DNA from: Bermanella sp.
GTDB taxonomy: Bacteria; Pseudomonadota; Gammaproteobacteria; Pseudomonadales; Oceanobacteraceae
NCBI GenBank assembly: GCA_002683575.1
Contig: NYTP01000088.1
Location: 1 to 33,687 of the forward strand
DNA: 33,687 nucleotides
Direction: 5' to 3'
The notes below the pieces were generated by a model. It had not been told where the DNA came from, did not search any database, and was given only the letters and a program-made list of their open reading frames with translations. Below, one piece after another: positions 27,362-33,687 of the stretch; the first letter of the stretch is position 1, and each line of letters begins with the position of its first letter. Position numbers and translations under genes: made by a program.

Positions 27362-29908
27362 ATGACAAACAAACAAAACCTCATCGTGATTGGCAATGGC
27401 ATGGTGGGTCATAAATTTTTAGAAAGCCTTGTGGAATCAGAACAGGCACCCAACTTTAATATTACCGTTTTATGTGAAGAACCTCGCCCAGCATATGACC
27501 GTGTTTACTTATCGTCATACTTTTCAGGTAAAACGGCTGAAGACTTGAGTCTTGTGAGTGATGGCTTTTTTGAAACGAACCACATTCAATTAAAACTAAA
27601 CTGCAGCGCTGAACACATCGACCGACAAGGCAAAACCGTTACCACACAACAAGGCGAAATACTCAGCTATGACAAATTAGTATTGGCTACAGGCTCGTAT
27701 CCATTTGTACCACCCGTACCAGGGCACGAACGTGAAAATTGTTTGGTCTATCGCACCATCGAAGACTTAGAAGCCATAACTGCTGGAGCCAAAAATTCTA
27801 AGGTAGGTGTCGTTGTTGGTGGTGGACTGTTAGGCCTTGAAGCAGCAAACGCATTAAAAGATTTGGGCCTTGAAACTCATGTAGTGGAATTTGCGCCTCG
27901 CTTAATGGCCGTTCAAGTAGATGAAGCTGGCGGTGCATTATTAAAAAGTAAAATCCAAGAGCTTGGTGTACGGGTGCACACTAATAAAAACACACAAAAT
28001 ATTACGGACGGCGATACCTGTAAACATAAAATGGAATTTGCCGATGGTGAAAGCCTTGAAACCGACCTTATTTTATTCAGTGCAGGCATAAGACCTCAGG
28101 ATGCCATTGCCCGTCGCTGTGATTTAGAACTTGGGGCGCGCGGTGGTATTTCAATCAACAATCACTGCCAAACATCTGATGACAATATTTACGCCATTGG
28201 AGAATGTGCACTTTGGGGCGGCATGATTTATGGCCTTGTGGCGCCAGGCTACAACATGGCTAAAGTAGCAGCACAACATATATCAAATTCAGGGGCTGCC
28301 AGTTTTGAAGGTGCGGACATGAGCACCAAATTAAAATTAATGGGCGTCGACGTTGCATCCATTGGTGACTGCCATGCTCGTAGTGAAGGGGCGTTAAGTT
28401 ATGCCTACACCGATGAAGTCAATCAGGTTTATAAAAAAATTGTTGTAAGTGCAGATAAAAAATTACTGCTAGGTGCGGTGATGATTGGTGACGCCGAAGA
28501 TTACGGCAACCTACTACAAATGGCGCTAAACAATATTGAACTGCCAGCCTCACCTGAGGCGCTTATTCTGCCGACACTCGATGGGGCAGCTAAACCCATG
28601 CTAGGACCAGACGCCTTACCCGATAGCGCACAAATATGTTCATGCTACGACGTATCAAAAGGCGCGATTTGCTGCACTGTACAAGATGGTGCGCAAACCC
28701 TTGGTGATATAAAAGCCGAAACAAAAGCTGGCACAGGTTGCGGTGGTTGTACCGCGTTAGTGACGCAAGTCATGAACAGCGAACTGGCAAAACTGGGTGT
28801 GGAAGTTAATACCGATATCTGTGAGCATTTTGCCTATACTCGCCAAGATATTTACAACATTGTTCGCATTGAGGGCATAAAATCTTTTAGCGAATTATTA
28901 TCAAAATACGGTAAAGGCCATGGCTGTGAAATTTGCAAACCATTAGTGGGCTCTGTGTTAGCTTCTTGCTGGAACGAATACGTATTAGACAATAAACACA
29001 TTGGTTTACAAGACACCAACGATATCTACCTAGGTAACATGCAAAAGGATGGCACTTATTCCGTTGTGCCACGAATTCCAGGAGGCGAGATTACCCCCGA
29101 TGGTTTATTGGTGATAGGCCAAGTCGCAAAAGACTTTGGTTTATATACCAAGATAACCGGCGGCCAGCGCATTGATTTATTTGGTGCCCAGCTTCATGAG
29201 TTACCACAAATATGGGAGCGACTTGTGGCTGCCGGATTTGAAACAGGTCATGCCTATGGTAAATCCTTACGCACGGTAAAATCCTGTGTTGGCTCAACCT
29301 GGTGTCGTTTTGGTGTGGATGATTCCATGGGAATGAGTATTGAATTAGAAAATCGATACAAGGGTTTGCGCTCTCCACACAAAATCAAATTTGCCGTATC
29401 CGGTTGTACCCGTGAGTGCGCTGAAGCACAGTCTAAAGACGTAGGCGTGATTGCCACCGAAAATGGCTGGAACTTATATGTCTGTGGTAATGGCGGTATG
29501 AAACCTCGCCATACGGATTTATTAGCACAAGGCTTGGATAAAGAAACCCTCATCAAATACATTGATCGTTTTTTACTGTTTTATGTAAAGACCGCCGATC
29601 GCCTTCAACGCACCAGCGTTTGGATGGACAACCTTGAAGGGGGCTTAGATTATCTTAAGCAAGTGGTTATTGAGGACTCACTGGGTATGGCTGAGGAGTT
29701 CGAGCGTCAAATGGAAGCCGTTGTCGAAAGCTATCAGTGTGAATGGAAAACCACCATAGAATCCCCAGATAAATTGAAGCGCTTTAGCCACTTTATTAAT
29801 GCCGACAAACCCGATGAAAATGTTCAGTTTGTAAAAGAGCGTGGTCAGATTCGCCCTGCCAGTGAAAGTGAACGAATGAAAAAAGATAACTTAATAGCCA
29901 TTAGCTAA
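27362..29908 (+). CDS. nirB: NAD(P)H-dependent nitrite reductase large subunit
   Basis: FAD/NAD-binding N terminus, BFD-like [2Fe-2S] Cys motifs (CSCYDV...GTGCGGC), siroheme/[4Fe-4S] motifs (VKSCVGSTWCRFG, AVSGCTRECAEAQSKDVGV). ATG lies at 27361, so coordinates are as in the supplied track to within one base. Confidence 0.95.
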   Translation: MTNKQNLIVIGNGMVGHKFLESLVESEQAPNFNITVLCEEPRPAYDRVYLSSYFSGKTAEDLSLVSDGFFETNHIQLKLNCSAEHIDRQGKTVTTQQGEILSYDKLVLATGSYPFVPPVPGHERENCLVYRTIEDLEAITAGAKNSKVGVVVGGGLLGLEAANALKDLGLETHVVEFAPRLMAVQVDEAGGALLKSKIQELGVRVHTNKNTQNITDGDTCKHKMEFADGESLETDLILFSAGIRPQDAIARRCDLELGARGGISINNHCQTSDDNIYAIGECALWGGMIYGLVAPGYNMAKVAAQHISNSGAASFEGADMSTKLKLMGVDVASIGDCHARSEGALSYAYTDEVNQVYKKIVVSADKKLLLGAVMIGDAEDYGNLLQMALNNIELPASPEALILPTLDGAAKPMLGPDALPDSAQICSCYDVSKGAICCTVQDGAQTLGDIKAETKAGTGCGGCTALVTQVMNSELAKLGVEVNTDICEHFAYTRQDIYNIVRIEGIKSFSELLSKYGKGHGCEICKPLVGSVLASCWNEYVLDNKHIGLQDTNDIYLGNMQKDGTYSVVPRIPGGEITPDGLLVIGQVAKDFGLYTKITGGQRIDLFGAQLHELPQIWERLVAAGFETGHAYGKSLRTVKSCVGSTWCRFGVDDSMGMSIELENRYKGLRSPHKIKFAVSGCTRECAEAQSKDVGVIATENGWNLYVCGNGGMKPRHTDLLAQGLDKETLIKYIDRFLLFYVKTADRLQRTSVWMDNLEGGLDYLKQVVIEDSLGMAEEFERQMEAVVESYQCEWKTTIESPDKLKRFSHFINADKPDENVQFVKERGQIRPASESERMKKDNLIAIS

Positions 29909-29911
29909 GGA

Positions 29912-30244
29912 TTGATCATGAGCCATTTTATCGACGTGTGCGCACTCGATGACATTCACTTAGATACAGGTGTATGTGCATTAGTTAACGACCAACAGGT
30001 TGCCATTTTTCGCCCAGCTGCAACCGAGCAGGTCTTTGCCATCAACAATTATGACCCTATTGGTAAAGCCAATGTACTCAGTCGAGGGTTGATTAGTGAG
30101 GTTAAGGGGAACCTGACTGTGGCCAGCCCGCTTTACAAGCAACACTTCAGCCTAGATACCGGGTCATGCTTGGAAGATGAGTCTATCCGCATCACAACGT
30201 ACGCAACAAAAATTGAAAATAACCGTGTCTTGGTGGCCCTTTAA
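29912..30244 (+). CDS. nirD: Nitrite reductase small subunit
   Basis: Rieske-like NirD fold sequence (VCALVNDQQVAIFRP...VFAINNYDPIGKANVLSRGLI...VASPLYKQHFSL). Start 29912 or 29918. Confidence 0.92.
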   Translation: MIMSHFIDVCALDDIHLDTGVCALVNDQQVAIFRPAATEQVFAINNYDPIGKANVLSRGLISEVKGNLTVASPLYKQHFSLDTGSCLEDESIRITTYATKIENNRVLVAL

Positions 30245-30282
30245 ATAGCAACCATGATGTTTATAACGACTTAAACCATGTA

Positions 30283-30318
30283 GCGTTTTACCTCATCCAA
30301 ACGGACACCGTAAAATGC
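30283..30318 (+). promoter_or_regulatory. Leader hairpin upstream of terminator (candidate antitermination element)
   Basis: GCGTTTTAC-(18 nt)-GTAAAATGC, 9 bp allowing one G-U pair. Confidence 0.5.
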
Positions 30319-30345
30319 AACATCGCTTAAGGTAGAGACCCCTTT

Positions 30346-30381
30346 GGACCATCGGATGCCTATTCCGATGGTCCCTTTTTT
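30346..30381 (+). terminator. Strong intrinsic terminator/attenuator between nirD and the FAD reductase gene
   Basis: GGACCATCGGA-TGCCTAT-TCCGATGGTCC perfect 11-bp stem followed by CTTTTTT. Confidence 0.88.
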
Positions 30382-30420
30382 CTCTCACCTTAGTTCATTA
30401 TTCAGCATAAAGAGCAAAGC

Positions 30421-31680
30421 ATGACAGCCAAATTAGTGATGATTGGCAACGGTATGGCCGGTGCAAAACTATTAGACGAATTAACCCGAACCCAGCATAG
30501 ATATGACATCACTGTTTTTGGAAATGAACCGTATGGTAATTACAATCGCATCATGCTTTCACCTTTACTTGCAGGAGAAAAAACACTAAACGAAATAATG
30601 ATTCATGATCGTTCTTGGTATGAAGATAATGGTATTACTTTGCATGCAGGTTATGATGAAGCCATTGTAAAAATTGATCGAATAAAAAAGTGTGTCATCA
30701 CAAAAAATGGCGAAGTCACACCTTATGATCGCCTTGTGATCGCAACCGGTTCCAACCCCTTTATGCTACCTATTGACGGTGCATATTTAGAAGGTGTCAT
30801 GAGCTTTCGGGATATTCATGATGTGGAGAATATGATTCGCTTGGCAAGTCAGCATAAAAAAGCGGTGGTCATTGGTGCTGGTTTATTAGGCTTAGAGGCG
30901 GCCATGGGGTTATGCAACCGTGGTATGGACGTAACGGTTGTGCATAACTCAGACATCCCCTTAAACCGTCAACTTGACCAAGAAGCCGGCAAACTACTCA
31001 AACAGGCATTAGAAACAAAAGGCTTACACTTTAAGATGCAGGCTTCCACACAGTCCATTAAAGGGAATGGGCGCGTTGAAAAAGTCTGTTTTGCCGATGG
31101 CAGTGAGTTAGAAGCCGACCTAGTGATTATGGCCATTGGCATTCGGCCTAACATTCAACTAGCCCAAGACTGTGGTTTGTATTGTCAAAATGGCATTGTG
31201 GTGAGTGATACATTACAAACCTATGACCCGAGTATTTATGCGTTAGGCGAGTGCATCGAACATCGAGGCGAGACGTTCGGCCTAGTGGCACCTCTTTATG
31301 ATCAAGCAACCGTACTGGCCAATCATTTAAGTGAACATGGTGTTGCACAGTTTCAAACACTGCCAACGGCTACCAAATTAAAAGTGACGGGAATCAATTT
31401 ATTTTCTGTGGGTAACTTTTTAGGTACACCTGAAAGTGAGTACCTATACTATCGCCATTCTCAACAAGGTATTTATAAAAAAATCGTCATTGAGAACAAT
31501 AAAATCATCGGTGTCGTGTTATATGGTGACACACAAGAAGGGCCGTTTTATCATGAGCTTCTTGATGCACAAACGGATATCCAATCAATTCGTCCCTATT
31601 TAATGTTTGGCAAAGCATTATGCCAAGCTCAAAATAATGCAATGAATCAACGCGCTAAACATTCCGAGGTGGCCGCATGA
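30421..31680 (+). CDS. FAD/NAD(P)-dependent reductase related to the NirB N terminus; probable electron-transfer subunit of assimilatory nitrate reductase
   Basis: LVMIGNGMAGAKLLDEL dinucleotide-binding motif, ATGSNPF, VVIGAGLLGLEAA; overlaps the following nitrate reductase CDS. Confidence 0.85.
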   Translation: MTAKLVMIGNGMAGAKLLDELTRTQHRYDITVFGNEPYGNYNRIMLSPLLAGEKTLNEIMIHDRSWYEDNGITLHAGYDEAIVKIDRIKKCVITKNGEVTPYDRLVIATGSNPFMLPIDGAYLEGVMSFRDIHDVENMIRLASQHKKAVVIGAGLLGLEAAMGLCNRGMDVTVVHNSDIPLNRQLDQEAGKLLKQALETKGLHFKMQASTQSIKGNGRVEKVCFADGSELEADLVIMAIGIRPNIQLAQDCGLYCQNGIVVSDTLQTYDPSIYALGECIEHRGETFGLVAPLYDQATVLANHLSEHGVAQFQTLPTATKLKVTGINLFSVGNFLGTPESEYLYYRHSQQGIYKKIVIENNKIIGVVLYGDTQEGPFYHELLDAQTDIQSIRPYLMFGKALCQAQNNAMNQRAKHSEVAA

Positions 31681-33687
31681 GCGTTATCGCCTCAACTCAG
31701 TTGAACCAACACAAAAACGAAATAACCAAGCATACAACCTGTGCTTATTGCGGCGTTGGCTGCGGCATAAAAGCCACTGTAAATGAAACGGCTCGTACCA
31801 TGAGCGTAACCGGGCTTGATAACCACCCTGCTAATCTTGGCCGCTTGTGTTCTAAAGGCAGTGCCCTTGACCAAACGGTGTCACTCAATGAGCGTTTACT
31901 GGCACCTAAAATTAATAACCAGGTGGTTTCTTGGGACCAGGCCCTCGATAAAGTGGCCAGTGGCTTTAGTGACATCATAAAAAAACACGGCCCAGATGCC
32001 GTCGCGTTTTATGTTTCAGGCCAACTATTAACCGAAGATTATTACGTTGCTAATAAATTAATGAAAGGTTACATCGGCAGCGGCAATATCGATACAAATT
32101 CACGTTTATGTATGTCGTCATCGGTTGTGGGACATAAACGGGCATTTGGATCAGACACGGTACCCGGATGTTATGATGATTTTGAAAAAGCCGAATTAAT
32201 TACCTTGGTGGGCAGCAATACCGCTTGGTGCCACCCAGTATTATTTCAACGCATCAAAAAATATAAAGAAGCCAACCCTAGTGTCAAAGTGGTGGTGATT
32301 GACCCTCGGCGTACTCAAACCTGTGATATTGCAGATTTACATTTACCGCTTAATCTAGGTACTGATACTTGGTTATTCAACGGGCTACTAAACAGTATTA
32401 ACCAACAAAATAAAATCGATTCTGATTATGTGCAACAGTATTGTGATGGTTTAAGCGATGCCATCAGTGCTGCGCAAACCAGCAGCGGCAATATAAAAGA
32501 ACTAGCGGATACGCTGGGCTTAAATGAAGACGACTTAAAGCAATTTTACAACTGGTTTTGTCAAACACAAAAGAGCGTCACCCTTTATAGCCAAGGGGTA
32601 AACCAATCCAGTTCTGGCACAGATAAAGTCAACAGTATTCTCAATTGCCACCTCGCAACCGGTCGAATTGGTAAGCCCGGCATGGGACCATTTTCAATGA
32701 CAGGCCAACCTAATGCCATGGGTGGCCGTGAAGTGGGTGGTCTTGCCAATACTCTCGCAGCTCACATGGACTTTACCGACGACAGCATTGCCCGTGTTCA
32801 ACGGTTTTGGCAGTCACCTACCATGGCCACACAAAGTGGTTTAATGGCAGTGGACATGTTTGATGCCATTGATGAGGGCAAAATAAAAGCGGTTTGGGTC
32901 ATGGCCACTAACCCTGTGGTAAGTTTACCCAACGCAGACAAAGTAAAAAGTGCATTAGAAAAATGTGAGCTTGTGGTGAGCAGTGACTGTATTGACCAAA
33001 CCGATACCGGTGATTTAGCCCATGTCAAATTACCGGCCACTGGCTGGAGCGAAAAAGATGGCACGGTGACGAATAGCGAGCGGCGCATTTCTCGCCAGCG
33101 CGGTTTATTTCAACCCGCTTGCAATGCCATGCATGATTGGCAAATTATTTGTGATGTGGCAAAACGCATGGGTTTTAAAGACGGTTTTAATTACCAAAAT
33201 CAAGCTGATATTTTCCGCGAACACGCTGCCCTTTCTGGTTTTGAAAATTCTGACGCACCCAACCATAAACGTCGTGATTTTGATATTAGTGGTTTAGCTA
33301 ATTTAAGTAATGACGAATACGAAAATCTTGAGCCGATTCAGTGGCCAGTAAATTCAGAATTTCCAAAAGGTCGTGAACGCTTTTTTGCAAACGGTGATTT
33401 TTTCACGCCTAACCGCAAAGCAAAATTATTACCTATCACACCTAAATTGCCCATTAACTTGCCGACAAACGATTATCCGCTGCGTTTAAATACTGGCCGT
33501 ATTCGTGATCAATGGCACACCATGACACGCACAGCCCTCGCGCCACAATTAAACCAGCACATCAGCCAGCCTTACGTTGAAATGCATATAAAAGATGCTC
33601 AGTCTCGCGGTATAAATGATGGCCAATTAGTGAGTGTAAACAGTAAGTGGGGCAAGATGTTAGCCCCTGTTAGCATTAATCAAAACC
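31677..33687 (+). CDS. nasA: Assimilatory nitrate reductase catalytic subunit (molybdopterin), truncated by window end
   Basis: ATG overlaps the preceding stop (ATGA); translated N terminus TTCAYCGVGCGIKATV...RLCSKGSAL ([4Fe-4S] ligands), later MGGREVGGLANTLAAHM; not in ORF track because it runs off the end. Confidence 0.92.
   Translation, partial: MSVIASTQLNQHKNEITKHTTCAYCGVGCGIKATVNETARTMSVTGLDNHPANLGRLCSKGSALDQTVSLNERLLAPKINNQVVSWDQALDKVASGFSDIIKKHGPDAVAFYVSGQLLTEDYYVANKLMKGYIGSGNIDTNSRLCMSSSVVGHKRAFGSDTVPGCYDDFEKAELITLVGSNTAWCHPVLFQRIKKYKEANPSVKVVVIDPRRTQTCDIADLHLPLNLGTDTWLFNGLLNSINQQNKIDSDYVQQYCDGLSDAISAAQTSSGNIKELADTLGLNEDDLKQFYNWFCQTQKSVTLYSQGVNQSSSGTDKVNSILNCHLATGRIGKPGMGPFSMTGQPNAMGGREVGGLANTLAAHMDFTDDSIARVQRFWQSPTMATQSGLMAVDMFDAIDEGKIKAVWVMATNPVVSLPNADKVKSALEKCELVVSSDCIDQTDTGDLAHVKLPATGWSEKDGTVTNSERRISRQRGLFQPACNAMHDWQIICDVAKRMGFKDGFNYQNQADIFREHAALSGFENSDAPNHKRRDFDISGLANLSNDEYENLEPIQWPVNSEFPKGRERFFANGDFFTPNRKAKLLPITPKLPINLPTNDYPLRLNTGRIRDQWHTMTRTALAPQLNQHISQPYVEMHIKDAQSRGINDGQLVSVNSKWGKMLAPVSINQN

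Noticed and set aside
29091-29562. Minus-strand ORFs within nirB
   Set aside because: Antisense to conserved siroheme-binding nirB sequence; no domain recognised.
32798-33088. Minus-strand 96-aa ORF near window end
   Set aside because: Lies antisense to the truncated nasA reading frame, which has clear molybdopterin oxidoreductase motifs.

Overview
The window is a chromosomal segment from a gammaproteobacterium. The gene order suggests a marine Oceanospirillales/Pseudomonadales-like organism, but taxonomy was not tested. The left half (about 1-18.2 kb) is mostly conserved housekeeping on the minus strand: an AlgP/H1-like KTTAKK repeat protein, lipA-lipB-DUF493, dacA-rlpA-mltB-rodA-mrdA-rlmH-rsfS-nadD-proA, then ubiX-mpl. 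A plus-strand insert carries two membrane proteins with degenerate GGDEF domains and a DedA protein. The right half (about 20.3 kb to the window end) is a nitrate-assimilation island: a PP2C phosphatase/Ser-Thr kinase fusion, a NarK-type transporter, an alginate-export-family porin, two tandem secreted paralogs with duplicated NarX/PilJ-like P-box motifs, nirB, nirD, a NirB-like FAD reductase and a truncated nasA-type nitrate reductase. The best candidates for something undescribed are the two secreted double-P-box proteins, which resemble nitrate-sensor ectodomains detached from any kinase. The regulatory wiring is also notable: three sigma-54 promoter matches, an NtrC-like palindrome, and a hairpin-plus-terminator leader upstream of the reductase genes. 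No rRNA, tRNA, CRISPR array or mobile element was recognised.
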